Positions 49,778-59,609 of a stretch of DNA of 64,000 nt are shown here, one piece after another. A program made the position numbers and the translations under genes. The first letter of the stretch is position 1. Each line of letters begins with the position of its first letter. Source of the DNA: an uncultured Lachnospiraceae bacterium (GTDB taxonomy: Bacteria > Bacillota > Clostridia > Lachnospirales > Lachnospiraceae); assembly GCA_944380185.1 (NCBI GenBank), contig CALWGV010000106.1:1-64000 (forward strand), written 5' to 3'. Below the pieces are notes generated by a model. It made no database searches. It was not told the DNA's origin and saw nothing but the letters and a program-made list of their open reading frames with translations.

Positions 49778-51973
49778 TTACGGCTCCGCAGCAGGTGTGG
49801 TGCCCTGGGTAGGCGCCTCGGTAGGCTGCGTGGGCGCTTCCGTCGCCGGCGGCTGCGTAGGCGCCTCCGTGGGCGCTTCTGTCGTCGGCTCCGGCCCGCG
49901 GCTCAATGTCACGGTGATGGACGTGCCAGGGTCTACCATGGTATCGGCAGAGACGCTCTGTCCCATGACCATTCTGGCACTGATGGTATCGCTGTAGTCT
50001 TCATTATAGCTGCTGCTCAGGCTCAGGCCTCTCTCCTCCAGAAGGCTTCTGGCCTCACTCAGACTTCTGCCCAGCAGATTGGGCACAGCCACCTGATTGG
50101 ATCCTGAGCTGACCCAGATCGTCACCGTGGAGCCTTCCTCCAGGGTAGTTCCCGCAGTGGGATCCTGACGGATGACCTCACCCTGGGTCACGGTGTTGCT
50201 ATTCTCATACTCCACTCGCACCACCAGTCCCAGTCTCTCCAGAACCGACCTGGCCGTGGACTCGCTGTTGCCCGTCACCGCAGGCACATCCACCGGCACA
50301 GACTCCGGACCCAGACTTACGGTCACGGTCACTGTCGTATCCTTGGAGACGCGCGTTGTGCCCTCCTCTGGATCAACGGAGATGACATAGCCTTCAGCCA
50401 CGTCATCGCTGTACTCCTCTGCGCGGGTGGGCGTAAGCCCCACGCCAAGCAGAGCTCTGCGCGCCGCTTCATAGGTGGAACCTACCAATCCCGTGGGGAT
50501 ATCCGCATAGCCGGAGTTGTCGCAGACTCTCAGCTTCACACGGGTGTTGCGGGGTACGGATGTTCCATCCTCAAACTCCTGGTACGTCACCTCATTGTCC
50601 TGATAGATAACGCTGTCCTCATATTCCTCGATCTCATAGCCCAGACCAGCTGCTGTGAGCGCGTCAATGGCATCGGCCAGATCCAGGCCTACCACCGACG
50701 GCATGATGGTCATCGTGCCATCCTGCGTGGACTCCTCCACCGTGGCCGTCTCCGTCTCAGAGCTGCTGCCTCCGCCAAAGAGGCCGAAGGCTCTGCCCAC
50801 GATAAAGACCGCCAGGATCACAATCAGTACAGCCACGCCGATGCTCACATAGGTGATGATCTTCTCGAACTTAGGATCGGTCTCGTCCTCATCGTCCTCG
50901 TCCTCATCCATCTCTTCATCATCTTCGTCGCCGTACTCGTCATCCTCGTCCTCATCGTCATTCTCATAGCCCATCAGATAGGCCTCTTCATCCTCATCCA
51001 CCATACGTCCGGAGGAATTTCGGGAAGAGTCAGAGGAAGCGGAAGCATCCGCATTGCCCACTTCCTTCTTAATCTGCTCCACTTCCTCGGCACTCATGAT
51101 CCGGGTAGGATCATCGCTGCTGACAAGGGGCGTCATCTTCACAAAATCCTCATCCGGCGTCATCAGGGCCCGGCGCAGATCGGCGATCAGAGCCGCCACG
51201 CTGGAATATCTGGCCTCCGGCTTTTTCTGCGTACATTTCAGGATGATCTTCTCCAGGCTCACCGGAATCATGGGCTCATATTTGCGGGGAGGCACCATCT
51301 CGCTCTGGATATGCATGAGAGCCACCTGCACGGTGGACTCGCCCTCGAAGGGCACCATGCCGGTCAGCATTTCATACATGACGATACCCAGAGAATAGAT
51401 ATCGCTGCGCTCATCGCAGTAGCCTCCTCTGGCCTGCTCAGGGGAAATATAATGGACAGAGCCCATGGCATTGGAGCTGATGGTCTGAGAGGACGCAGCT
51501 CGGGCAATGCCAAAATCGGTGACCTTCACCTTGCCGTCCTTGGATATGATAATGTTCTGGGGCTTGATGTCCCGATGAATGATCTTCTGTTCATGGGCAG
51601 CCTCGATGCCCTGGCACACCTGCATGGCAATGCCGATGGACTCGCGGATCTCCAGTTTGCCCTTTTTCTCGATATATTTCTTCAGGGTGATTCCTTCTAC
51701 CAGTTCCATGACGATATAGTAGACTCCCTGATCATTTCCCACATCATAGACATTGACAATGTTGGGATGAACCAGACGGGCCGCAGACTGAGCCTCAGCC
51801 CAAAACTTGCTGACAAAATTTTTGTCCGTGCTGTACTCCTGCTTCAGCACCTTGATGGCCACCAGCCGGTTCAGCTTGTGGTCCTTGGCCTTGTAGACGT
51901 CGGACATGCCGCCCGATCCTATCTTTTCCAGGATCTCATAGCGGTCCGACAACAGCATTCCTATTCTGATCAT
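49778..51973 (-). CDS. prkC: PASTA-domain Ser/Thr protein kinase PrkC/PknB
   Basis: The 731-residue membrane kinase senses cell-wall fragments. The kinase domain (about residues 12-270) has IGSGGMSDVYKA, VAIKVLK, IHRDIKPQN and VTDFGIA. It is followed by an unusually acidic linker (about 315-365, dominated by Asp and Glu) and one membrane helix (YVSIGVAVLIVILAVFIVG). Four extracellular PASTA units follow (starting near MPSVVGLDL, YADIPTGLVG, VDVPAVTGNS and VAVPNLLGRS), then a Thr-Pro-Glu repeat tail (TEAPTQPPATEAPT). It lies beside its phosphatase gene. GAGGT precedes the ATG. Confidence 0.96.
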   Translation of the reverse strand: MIRIGMLLSDRYEILEKIGSGGMSDVYKAKDHKLNRLVAIKVLKQEYSTDKNFVSKFWAEAQSAARLVHPNIVNVYDVGNDQGVYYIVMELVEGITLKKYIEKKGKLEIRESIGIAMQVCQGIEAAHEQKIIHRDIKPQNIIISKDGKVKVTDFGIARAASSQTISSNAMGSVHYISPEQARGGYCDERSDIYSLGIVMYEMLTGMVPFEGESTVQVALMHIQSEMVPPRKYEPMIPVSLEKIILKCTQKKPEARYSSVAALIADLRRALMTPDEDFVKMTPLVSSDDPTRIMSAEEVEQIKKEVGNADASASSDSSRNSSGRMVDEDEEAYLMGYENDDEDEDDEYGDEDDEEMDEDEDDEDETDPKFEKIITYVSIGVAVLIVILAVFIVGRAFGLFGGGSSSETETATVEESTQDGTMTIMPSVVGLDLADAIDALTAAGLGYEIEEYEDSVIYQDNEVTYQEFEDGTSVPRNTRVKLRVCDNSGYADIPTGLVGSTYEAARRALLGVGLTPTRAEEYSDDVAEGYVISVDPEEGTTRVSKDTTVTVTVSLGPESVPVDVPAVTGNSESTARSVLERLGLVVRVEYENSNTVTQGEVIRQDPTAGTTLEEGSTVTIWVSSGSNQVAVPNLLGRSLSEARSLLEERGLSLSSSYNEDYSDTISARMVMGQSVSADTMVDPGTSITVTLSRGPEPTTEAPTEAPTQPPATEAPTQPTEAPTQGTTPAAEP

Positions 51974-51989
51974 ACTTTTACCTCACTTA

Positions 51990-52709
51990 CTACCTTTCTA
52001 TCAAAATAACTGCAATGTTATCGCGGCCGCCGGACAGATTGGCAGCCTCCACCAAGGCCGCCGACCTGTCCTCAAGCGACTGCCTGCGAGATATAATTGA
52101 AAATATCTCTTCCTCTGTTATCATGTTGGTCAGGCCGTCGGAACACAAAAGCACTCCCTCTCCCTCGGCCAGTTCCACCTCAAAGAAATCAGCCTTGACC
52201 GATTCCCCCACGCCGATGGCCCGGGTAATCACGTTTTTCTTGGCCCGGTATTCGGCGCTGCCGCGGACCAGTTTGCCCTGATCCACTAATTCTTCCACCA
52301 GCGAATGGTCCTTTGTCACCTGATAGAGGCCCCGGCCCACCACATAGAGCCGACTGTCTCCGATATTCGCCACCGTCAGCGTGCTGCCTTCAATCACCGC
52401 GGCCACAAGTGTGGTCCCCATTCCGGCATAGTCCGCATTCTCTCGGGAGCGATGCCAGATGACGCTATTCATCTCCTCTATACTTTCCTGCAATATCACG
52501 CCGGGATCGTGACTGTCGGTATTTTTCACATGGTCGAGCAATATCTCCACAGCCGTTCTGGACGCATAGTCGCCGGCCTTATGGCCTCCCATACCGTCAG
52601 CGACGGCAAACAGATTTGGCAGATTACCCAGAGGATTCTCGCTGCAGAAAACCACGTCCTGATTGGACTGGCGCTTCCTGCCGATATCCGTGAGCGCACA
52701 GGCATGCAT
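51990..52709 (-). CDS. prpC: PP2C-type Ser/Thr phosphatase
   Basis: The 239-residue Stp1/PrpC phosphatase reverses PrkC phosphorylation. The PP2C metal motifs are present: LTDIGRKRQSNQDV, VADGMGGHKAGD, ANIGDSRLYVV, SDGLTNMI and GGRDNIAVI. It has no membrane segment. AAGGAGG lies before the ATG, the gene is 16 bases from prkC, and the pair is conserved across Firmicutes. Confidence 0.96.
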   Translation of the reverse strand: MHACALTDIGRKRQSNQDVVFCSENPLGNLPNLFAVADGMGGHKAGDYASRTAVEILLDHVKNTDSHDPGVILQESIEEMNSVIWHRSRENADYAGMGTTLVAAVIEGSTLTVANIGDSRLYVVGRGLYQVTKDHSLVEELVDQGKLVRGSAEYRAKKNVITRAIGVGESVKADFFEVELAEGEGVLLCSDGLTNMITEEEIFSIISRRQSLEDRSAALVEAANLSGGRDNIAVILIER

Positions 52710-52727
52710 GGCTACCGCCTCCTTTCT

Positions 52728-53759
52728 TTAAGAGCCCTCTTTCATATAGCTTCGGCGAAGCTGACCGCAGGCTCCATCTATGTCGCGCCCCATTTCTCTT
52801 CTTATAGTAGCATTTATTCCGTATTTTTCAAGCACATTTTTGAAAGCCAGGGTCTCCTCCCGCGGTCCCCTGGTGAAATTTCTCTCCTTGATGGGGTTGA
52901 CAGGGATCAGGTTGACATGGCAGTTGCGCTTCCCCAAAAGCCCGGCCAATGCCCTCGCCTCCTCAAGCGTGTCATTGACCCCGTGGACCAGACTGTACTC
53001 ATAGCTGACCCTGCGCCCCGTTTTTTCAAAATAATTGTCACAGGCTTTCAGCACCTCGGCAAGCTTGTATCTCTTCGCCACCGGCATTAACTTCACCCGG
53101 GTCTCATCGCAGCTGGCGTGCAGTGACAGCGCCAGGGTGATGGACAGGCCTTCGTCCGCCAGCCGGTATATCTGAGGCACCAGGCCGCAGGTGGAGACGG
53201 TGATGGCTCTGCCGCTCAGATCCTGTCCCTCCGGATCCGTCAGCAGGCGGACAAAGCGGACCAGGGCATCGTAATTGTCCAAGGGCTCCCCCGATCCCAT
53301 GACCACCACGCTGTCCACCCTCTCGCCGGTCAGCTTCTGAATCTGGTAGACCTGACCCAGCATCTCCGCTGGAGTCAGGCCTCTCACCAGGCCATCCAGC
53401 GTGGAAGCACAGAAAGCACAGCCCATCCGGCACCCTACCTGGGATGAAATACAGACGCTGTTGCCGTGATGGTATTGCATCCATACGCTCTCAATCACAT
53501 TGCCGTCCGCCAGCTCAAAGAGAAATTTTTTCGTCCCGTCGATCTTCGAGGTGAGTACCTGTACCGCCTGAGGCGTCTCCAATGTAAACCGCTCGGCAAG
53601 TCTGGCCCTGAGAGCCAGGGACAGATTAGTCATCTCGTCGAAGCTGTCCGCCATCTCTCGGTGCAGCCAGCGAAAAATCTGCCCGGCGCGGAATTTCTTT
53701 TCTCCCATTTCCAGGATTGCATCCGTAAGCTCTTCGCGGCTCAATGAACGGATATTCAT
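52728..53759 (-). CDS. rlmN: Dual-specificity 23S rRNA/tRNA methyltransferase RlmN
   Basis: The 343-residue radical-SAM enzyme methylates A2503 of 23S rRNA and A37 of some tRNAs. The radical-SAM cysteines are in CRMGCAFC, MGSGEPLDN is the SAM-binding stretch, and two mechanism cysteines appear in STCGLVP and DGACGQLR. The ATG at 53759 overlaps the rsmB stop (TGATG); a GTG one codon upstream is possible. AGGAGG precedes both. Confidence 0.96.
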   Translation of the reverse strand: MNIRSLSREELTDAILEMGEKKFRAGQIFRWLHREMADSFDEMTNLSLALRARLAERFTLETPQAVQVLTSKIDGTKKFLFELADGNVIESVWMQYHHGNSVCISSQVGCRMGCAFCASTLDGLVRGLTPAEMLGQVYQIQKLTGERVDSVVVMGSGEPLDNYDALVRFVRLLTDPEGQDLSGRAITVSTCGLVPQIYRLADEGLSITLALSLHASCDETRVKLMPVAKRYKLAEVLKACDNYFEKTGRRVSYEYSLVHGVNDTLEEARALAGLLGKRNCHVNLIPVNPIKERNFTRGPREETLAFKNVLEKYGINATIRREMGRDIDGACGQLRRSYMKEGS

Positions 53760-55144
53760 CACTGTATTCCTCCTGTTCGCCTAAGCACGGCGGCAAAAAA
53801 GCCGTCGCTGTCATGTACCCCCGGCAGGAGCTGCAGGAACCGGCCCATTTTAGGGGCGCCCCCAAAAAGCCAGTCTCCCGCTTCCAGCAGCTGAAAAGGA
53901 AATTCTTCTGCAAGCCACAGGGCATTTTTCTCATTTTCCTCCGAATTGATCGTACAGGTGCTGTAGATAAGAAATCCGCCTGGTTTCACATACTGCCAGG
54001 ACGCCGTGAGAATTTCTCTCTGCAGTTTGACCAGACTGTCAAGGCTCTCCGGCGTCACATGATAGCGAATGTCCTTTTTTCGCCCCATGATCCCCAGCCC
54101 CGAGCAGGGAAGGTCTGCGATTACCACATCCGCCGTCTCCCTGTCTCTCTGGTCAAACACTCTGGCATCCTTCACCTGTGTCTCAATCCGATTAAGACCT
54201 GTCCTCGCCCGATTTTCTTCGATCTGGCGCACCTTTTCCTGCGTCAAATCCCGGGCCGTCACCGTCACCGGCAGGCCCATCCGTCCCGCCACATCCGCCA
54301 AATAGACGCTTTTGCCGCCGGGAGCCGCGCATAGATCCATGACGCGAAAAGGACCTGGATGGCCCGACACCTCACGGAGAGCACGGACAGCCAGAGACGA
54401 AGCCAGCTGCGAACTGATATCCTGCACTTGGAGCCACCCGTTCTTAAATGCTTCGATGCCATCCGGCCGCCCTGCTCCGGAAAGAATAAGGGCCTCCGGA
54501 CTGTAGGGGTGAGCGGCAGCCTCTATCCCCTGCTCCTCCAGGCTTTTTTTGATCTGTTCTTCCTGCGCCAGCGACAGATTCATATGGACACACAGCGGCC
54601 TTTCCGACAGCATCGCGCAAAGAAGCTTCTCCGTCACCTCCGCGCCGTACAGAGACAGCCATTTTTTCACCATCCATAAAGGCATGGAATAGCGGACCGA
54701 CATACCCTCCGGCGTATCCGCCGGCGGATAGGTCCGCCCGTCTTTTCCTGCCGCAATCGCTCGCATCACGCCGTTGACAAAACCGGCCAGGCCGGCTAGG
54801 CCTCTCTTTTTGGCCAGCTGCACCGCCTCGTTGCAGGCTGCCCGGTCGGGCACGGAGTCCATATAGAGAAGCTGATAGGTCCCCATCCGCAGGATACCGC
54901 GGATCACCGGCTTCATTTTTTTTGCCGGCGTCCGGGAAAAGCTGTCGATCACATAGTCAAGTTCCAGACACCGCTCCACTGTTCCCTCCGCAAGCCGGGC
55001 AAAAAAGGCCCGCTCGCTGCTGCTCCAGGACGGATGGCGGCCGAGCTCACTATCCAGCATGCGGTTTTCCAGCTCTCCCTTTTCCAGGACATCTATGATC
55101 ACCTGGAGGGCCGCTGCTCTGGAACTAATCCCGTCAGTTGTCAC
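53759..55144 (-). CDS. rsmB: 16S rRNA (cytosine-967-C5)-methyltransferase RsmB
   Basis: The 461-residue enzyme has an N-terminal NusB-like RNA-binding domain (about residues 5-135) and a C-terminal SAM-dependent methyltransferase domain. That domain has VMDLCAAPGGKSVYLAD, the catalytic-Cys motif DLPCSGLGIMGRKKDIRY and YSTCTINSEENE. It begins at a GTG eight bases after GGAGG and overlaps the metallopeptidase gene by 11 bases. Confidence 0.95.
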   Translation of the reverse strand: MTTDGISSRAAALQVIIDVLEKGELENRMLDSELGRHPSWSSSERAFFARLAEGTVERCLELDYVIDSFSRTPAKKMKPVIRGILRMGTYQLLYMDSVPDRAACNEAVQLAKKRGLAGLAGFVNGVMRAIAAGKDGRTYPPADTPEGMSVRYSMPLWMVKKWLSLYGAEVTEKLLCAMLSERPLCVHMNLSLAQEEQIKKSLEEQGIEAAAHPYSPEALILSGAGRPDGIEAFKNGWLQVQDISSQLASSLAVRALREVSGHPGPFRVMDLCAAPGGKSVYLADVAGRMGLPVTVTARDLTQEKVRQIEENRARTGLNRIETQVKDARVFDQRDRETADVVIADLPCSGLGIMGRKKDIRYHVTPESLDSLVKLQREILTASWQYVKPGGFLIYSTCTINSEENEKNALWLAEEFPFQLLEAGDWLFGGAPKMGRFLQLLPGVHDSDGFFAAVLRRTGGIQ

Positions 55145-55829
55145 GTCTTCTTCCTCCGAATAGCAGCACCAGACGCAAAAGCTGCAGAATCGACATCAGA
55201 GCGCTGGCCACATAGGTCAGAGCTGCCGCTGTCAGCACCTTGCGGGTCATGCCCACCTCCTCGTCATAGAGGATGCCATTGTCGCCTAACAGGCGCAGAG
55301 CCCGGCGGGAGGCATTGAACTCCACCGGCAGCGTCACCAGCTGGAAGAGCACCACGGCGCAGAACAGGAGGATACCCACCTCTACCAGCACCTGCCCAAA
55401 GATCAGACCGGCCACAATAAGCAGGATAGAAAACTGAGAGCCGAAATTCGCCACCGGTACCAGTGCCGTGCGAAAAGACAGCGGCGCATAGCCCTCCGCA
55501 TGCTGCATGGCATGACCGCACTCATGGGCCGCCACGCCGATGGCCGCCACAGATGTGGAGCCGTAGGTGCTGTCGGACAGCCGAAGGATCTTGTTCTTCG
55601 GATCATAATGGTCCGTCAGATTGCCGCTCACCCGCTGAATGGAGACGTCGTAAATCCCCTGAGCCTGCAGAAGCCTCCTGGCCGCCTCAGCTCCCGTCAT
55701 GCCGGTACGGCTTCTGACCTGATTGTACTTGCGGAAGGTGGACTGCACCTTGGCGGAAGCCGCCAGGCTGATCAGCACTCCGATGATGATAAGAATATAA
55801 TATGGATCATAATAATAGAAAAAGGGCAT
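55134..55829 (-). CDS. YugP-family zinc membrane metallopeptidase
   Basis: The 231-residue protein matches the PF04298 (YugP) family: a short N-terminal helix following MPFFYYYDPYY, the zinc motif AAHECGHAMQHAEGY (HExxH), and three more membrane helices towards the C-terminus, with a LPVEFNASRRAL motif carrying a third ligand. It is a membrane protease whose targets are not known. The ATG at 55829 is eight bases after AGGAGG; a TTG two codons earlier is unlikely. Confidence 0.92.
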   Translation of the reverse strand: MPFFYYYDPYYILIIIGVLISLAASAKVQSTFRKYNQVRSRTGMTGAEAARRLLQAQGIYDVSIQRVSGNLTDHYDPKNKILRLSDSTYGSTSVAAIGVAAHECGHAMQHAEGYAPLSFRTALVPVANFGSQFSILLIVAGLIFGQVLVEVGILLFCAVVLFQLVTLPVEFNASRRALRLLGDNGILYDEEVGMTRKVLTAAALTYVASALMSILQLLRLVLLFGGRRRDN

Positions 55830-55871
55830 ACACAATTCCTCCTAAATTTACTGTGGTAAATCGTTCGTAAG

Positions 55872-56810
55872 TCATTCTCCCGTAAGTCTGTCACCGATTT
55901 CCATGTGGGCCCCGCGCAGAAAAGCCGCGGCGTCCATTCTCTTTTTGCCGGCCAGCTGAAGTTCTGCAATCTGCAGCACGCCGTCCCCGGTACGCACATC
56001 CACCGTCTCGCCCAGCTGTACCACCGTGCCGGGCCCTGCGGCCGCCTCTGCCTCGCCGGCCGCCCTCACAGAAGCCTTCCACAGCTTGATGGTTTTCCCC
56101 TTCCAGTGTGTGTAGGCTGAGGGCCAAGGGTTCAGTCCCCGAATCAGCCTCTCAATATAGTCCGCACTGCTGTTCCAATCCACATTGCCCATGGCCTTGT
56201 CCAGCATAGAGGCATAGCAGGTCTCTCCGGTCTGAGGGGTGCGCACAGCGCTTCCCTCCTCGATCTGCCGCAGCACCGCAAGAAGCAGCGGCCCGCCGAT
56301 CGTCATCAGCTTGTCGTGGAGACTGCCGCCGGTCTCATCGGGAGCGATGGGAACCACCTGTCTCGCCAGCATATCTCCCGTGTCCAGTCCGGCGTCCATC
56401 TGCATGATGGTGACGCCGGTCTCTTTTTCCCCGTCGATCACCACCCGCTGAATCGGCGCGGCCCCCCGGTAGCGGGGAAGCAGGGAAGCATGAACGTTGA
56501 TGCAGCCGTAGCGGGGAATGTCCAGAAAAGCCTGGGGCAGTATCTGGCCGAAGGCCACTACCACCGCCACGTCCGGCGACAGCTCCCGCACAATCTCCAA
56601 AAATGCCTCCTCCCTCACCCTCTTCGGCTGATACACCGGCAGCGACAGGGCGAGGGCCTTCTCCTTCACCGGCGGAAAGGCCATCTCCTTTCCCCGCCCT
56701 TTAGGCTTATCCGGCTGCGTCACCACACCCACGATCTCATGACCTGCGTCGTAAAGGCACTGAAGAGTGGGCACGGAAAATTCCGGGGTGCCCATAAAAA
56801 GGATCTTCAT
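55872..56810 (-). CDS. fmt: Methionyl-tRNA formyltransferase
   Basis: The 312-residue enzyme formylates initiator Met-tRNA with 10-formyl-THF. The start MKILFMGTPEFSV, the folate-site stretch NVHASLLPRYRGAAPI and VTIMQMDAGLDTGDM are present, and the C-terminal tRNA-binding domain is complete. GAGGAG of the preceding def end serves as ribosome binding site; the ATG is at the def stop (GTGACGATG). Proteins made by this pathway are deformylated by the adjacent def product. Confidence 0.96.
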   Translation of the reverse strand: MKILFMGTPEFSVPTLQCLYDAGHEIVGVVTQPDKPKGRGKEMAFPPVKEKALALSLPVYQPKRVREEAFLEIVRELSPDVAVVVAFGQILPQAFLDIPRYGCINVHASLLPRYRGAAPIQRVVIDGEKETGVTIMQMDAGLDTGDMLARQVVPIAPDETGGSLHDKLMTIGGPLLLAVLRQIEEGSAVRTPQTGETCYASMLDKAMGNVDWNSSADYIERLIRGLNPWPSAYTHWKGKTIKLWKASVRAAGEAEAAAGPGTVVQLGETVDVRTGDGVLQIAELQLAGKKRMDAAAFLRGAHMEIGDRLTGE

Positions 56811-56812
56811 CG

Positions 56813-57283
56813 TCACTCCTCCTCGGCGTCGTTGTCCACCAGCTCGCCCTCCACGCGCTCCGTGTAGAGGTGTCCGTCCAGATGCTCGCATTCATGACAG
56901 ATGGCACGAGCCAGAAGCTCGGTACCCGTCAGTGTGAACTCCTTCATCTCCCGGTCAAAGGCCACCACCTTCACTTCATTAGGTCTGGTGACCTGCCCTG
57001 ATTTGCCGGGCAGGCTCAGGCACCCCTCCATACCGGTCTGGCTGCCGGCCTCAGCGACGATCTTCGGATTGATCAGGACAATAGGTCCCTCTCCCACATC
57101 GATCACCACGATTCTTTTGAGTATGCCTACCTGGGGAGCGGCCAGACCTACGCCGTCGTTTTCATACATAGTTTCCAGCATATCGTCCACCAGCTGATCA
57201 AGGCGAGGCGTCATCTCCTTTACTTCCTTGCTGACTTTCGTCAGAATGGGATCTCCCACTATCCTTATGGTTCTTAAGCTCAT
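56813..57283 (-). CDS. def: Peptide deformylase
   Basis: The 156-residue zinc or iron enzyme removes the formyl group from new proteins. All three motifs are present: GVGLAAPQVG, EGCLSLPG (metal Cys) and HECEHLDG (HExxH type). The ATG at 57283 follows GGAGG; a longer upstream frame is not needed. The C-terminus is acidic. The gene is adjacent to fmt, as is common. Confidence 0.97.
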   Translation of the reverse strand: MSLRTIRIVGDPILTKVSKEVKEMTPRLDQLVDDMLETMYENDGVGLAAPQVGILKRIVVIDVGEGPIVLINPKIVAEAGSQTGMEGCLSLPGKSGQVTRPNEVKVVAFDREMKEFTLTGTELLARAICHECEHLDGHLYTERVEGELVDNDAEEE

Positions 57284-57329
57284 TTTCTTTTTCCTCCTCA
57301 ATTTTACTTGTCGTTCGCTTATTTTATTT

Positions 57330-59606
57330 TCATCTGCTGATGTCATACTGTACTGACACGCCGGCCTTTTCCTCCCGCCAGCCGGTCAGGCTTTCCAATC
57401 CATCTTTTATTGTAACCAAAACCCGGCGGTCTACGTGCCGGATATAGAGAGTTTTTCGGTAAATATCATTTATCCGGGAAACCGGCGCATCACAGGGGCC
57501 GATGAGCTCCGGCTCCCTGGCTGCCGCTCCTGTGTTTTCCCGGAAGCTTAACGGCGCGCCGTCTGTTTTCCACCTGTCAATATAGCGCTCCACCAGATTG
57601 CCGCAGGCTCTGGCCGCCCGTTCGGCCGCCTGCTCATCCCTGGACGAGATAAGCAGCGTCATCATGGCATACACCGGAGGATAGTGAAGCATCTGCCGGT
57701 AAGGAAGCTCCTCGGCATAAAAGCCGTCGTAATCCTGGGCCGCTGCCATCCGTATACTGTAATGCTCCGGACTGTAGGTCTGTATCACTACCTGCCCCGG
57801 CAGCACATCGCGCCCGGCCCGGCCGGCCGCCTGCGTCAGCAGCTGAAAAGTGCGCTCCGCCGCGTCATAGGAAGGACTGTGCAGGGACAGATCCGCCGCC
57901 AGCACACCTACCAGAGTCACCCGGGGAAAATCATGGCCCTTGACGATCATCTGGGTACCGATGAGGATATCTGCCTTTCCATCGGCAAAAGCCGAGAGAA
58001 TGGCCTCATGGCCTCCCTTTCTGGCCGTGGTATCCGCATCCATCCGAAGAATCCGGGCATTGGGAAACTGCTCAGCCACCATAGCCTCCACTTTCTGGGT
58101 TCCGATGCCGAATCCGGCGATATAGCGGGAACCGCAGGAAGGACAGGTCCGGGGAAGCTTTGTCTCATAACCGCAGTAGTGACAGACCAGCCGTCCGCCC
58201 CGGTGCAGCGTCAGCGACACGTCACAGTGGGGGCATTTTAACGCTTCGCCGCAGGAACGGCAGGAGACAAAGCCGGAAAAGCCTCTCCGGTTCAAAAACA
58301 GGATGCTCTGCTCGCCCTTTTTCAGCCGCTGATCCAAAAGCTCGCCCAGGCGCAGACTGATAATCGATTTATTTCCTTTTACCAGCTCCTCCTTAAGATC
58401 CACGATCTCCACCGAGGGGAGTCTGGCCTCCTTTACTGCCCGCCGGGACAGCTTTAAAAGCTTGTATCTGCCGTCCTGGCACCGGTAAAAAGAATCCAGG
58501 GAAGGAGTAGCCGAGCCCAGCACCACGCTGGCCCCGGTCATGGACGCCCTCTTCTGGGCCACCCCCACGGCATGATACCGGGGAGACAGCTCACTTTTGT
58601 AGGACGCCTCCTGTTCCTCGTCTATGATAATAAGGCCCAAATGTGTAAACGGTGTGAACAGAGCCGATCTCGGTCCCACCATAATCTGAATTTCGCCTTT
58701 TTTTGCCCTCACAAACTGATCGTAGCGCTCCCCTTCCGACATTCGGGAGTGCAATATCGATACTTTATCGCCAAAACGGCGGTAAAACCGCATTACTGTC
58801 TGATAAGTCAGGGCGATTTCCGGAATCAGCACAATAACCTGGCGATGGGTACGAAGCATATAATCGATCAGTTCCATATAGACCTCTGTCTTGCCGCTGC
58901 CGGTGACCCCATAGAGGAGATAGATCCCGTGGACGCCTCTGCGGTCATCGCCGCAAACCGTCTCCGCAGCCCGTCGCTGTTCATCGTTGAGCTGCACTGT
59001 CCCGGCTTCGCCCCCCTTGATCTGCACCGGATTGCGGTAGCTGGTCTCTTCCTCCACCCTGATGACTCCCTTGTCCCCAAGGGAACGGATCGTAGAGACG
59101 CCTACGTGCAGCCGTCCGGTTACCGTCTCATAGGGGAGATATCCATCGGCCAAAAGTGCCTCCAAAAGACGAAGCTGCGCCGCATTGCGCCCCGGATGAA
59201 GACCGGCGGCAAAATGCCTGGCCTCCTCTTCAGGTACCTGCAGGCAGATGCGCCGGCGGCGCACCGGGGCCACGGTTTTCTTCACCGGCAGCACGGTCTT
59301 TAAGGCCTGGAGCATGGAAGAGCCGTATTCCTCCTTCATCCACCAGGCCAGCTCAATCAAATGACTTTCCACTGCCACCCCTCTGGGGCTCACCTCACGA
59401 ATCTCTTTCAGTTCATCATCAGAATAAGTGCTTTTTTCTGTTATTTCTATCACAAAGGCAGTGACCAGACGATCCCCTTTGCCAAAAGGCACCTTTACCT
59501 GGGCGCCCACCGTCACCTGCCCCTGCAAATGTTCAGGAATCCGATAGGTAAATACCCGGTCCAGCTTGCCGCCGGATATATCCACCACCACTCCTGCATA
59601 TCTCAT
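57330..59606 (-). CDS. priA: Primosomal protein N' (PriA helicase)
   Basis: The 758-residue helicase restarts stalled replication forks. It has the N-terminal DNA-binding domain, a helicase core with LLYGVTGSGKTEVY and IIIDEEQEASYKSE, and two zinc-binding clusters (CRSCGEALKCPHCDVSLTLH and CHYCGYETKLPRTCPSCG). The late GTQMIVKGHDFP and QAAGRAGRD motifs follow. The Walker B element reads DEEQ rather than DEEH. It lies three bases after murF with a GAGGCGG ribosome binding site. Confidence 0.96.
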   Translation of the reverse strand: MRYAGVVVDISGGKLDRVFTYRIPEHLQGQVTVGAQVKVPFGKGDRLVTAFVIEITEKSTYSDDELKEIREVSPRGVAVESHLIELAWWMKEEYGSSMLQALKTVLPVKKTVAPVRRRRICLQVPEEEARHFAAGLHPGRNAAQLRLLEALLADGYLPYETVTGRLHVGVSTIRSLGDKGVIRVEEETSYRNPVQIKGGEAGTVQLNDEQRRAAETVCGDDRRGVHGIYLLYGVTGSGKTEVYMELIDYMLRTHRQVIVLIPEIALTYQTVMRFYRRFGDKVSILHSRMSEGERYDQFVRAKKGEIQIMVGPRSALFTPFTHLGLIIIDEEQEASYKSELSPRYHAVGVAQKRASMTGASVVLGSATPSLDSFYRCQDGRYKLLKLSRRAVKEARLPSVEIVDLKEELVKGNKSIISLRLGELLDQRLKKGEQSILFLNRRGFSGFVSCRSCGEALKCPHCDVSLTLHRGGRLVCHYCGYETKLPRTCPSCGSRYIAGFGIGTQKVEAMVAEQFPNARILRMDADTTARKGGHEAILSAFADGKADILIGTQMIVKGHDFPRVTLVGVLAADLSLHSPSYDAAERTFQLLTQAAGRAGRDVLPGQVVIQTYSPEHYSIRMAAAQDYDGFYAEELPYRQMLHYPPVYAMMTLLISSRDEQAAERAARACGNLVERYIDRWKTDGAPLSFRENTGAAAREPELIGPCDAPVSRINDIYRKTLYIRHVDRRVLVTIKDGLESLTGWREEKAGVSVQYDISR

Positions 59607-59609
59607 AGG

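Noticed and set aside
48863..50107. A 414-codon frame antisense to rsgA and prkC
   Set aside because: Its Arg- and Gly-rich end is the shadow of the Thr-Pro-Glu repeat of prkC; no independent support.
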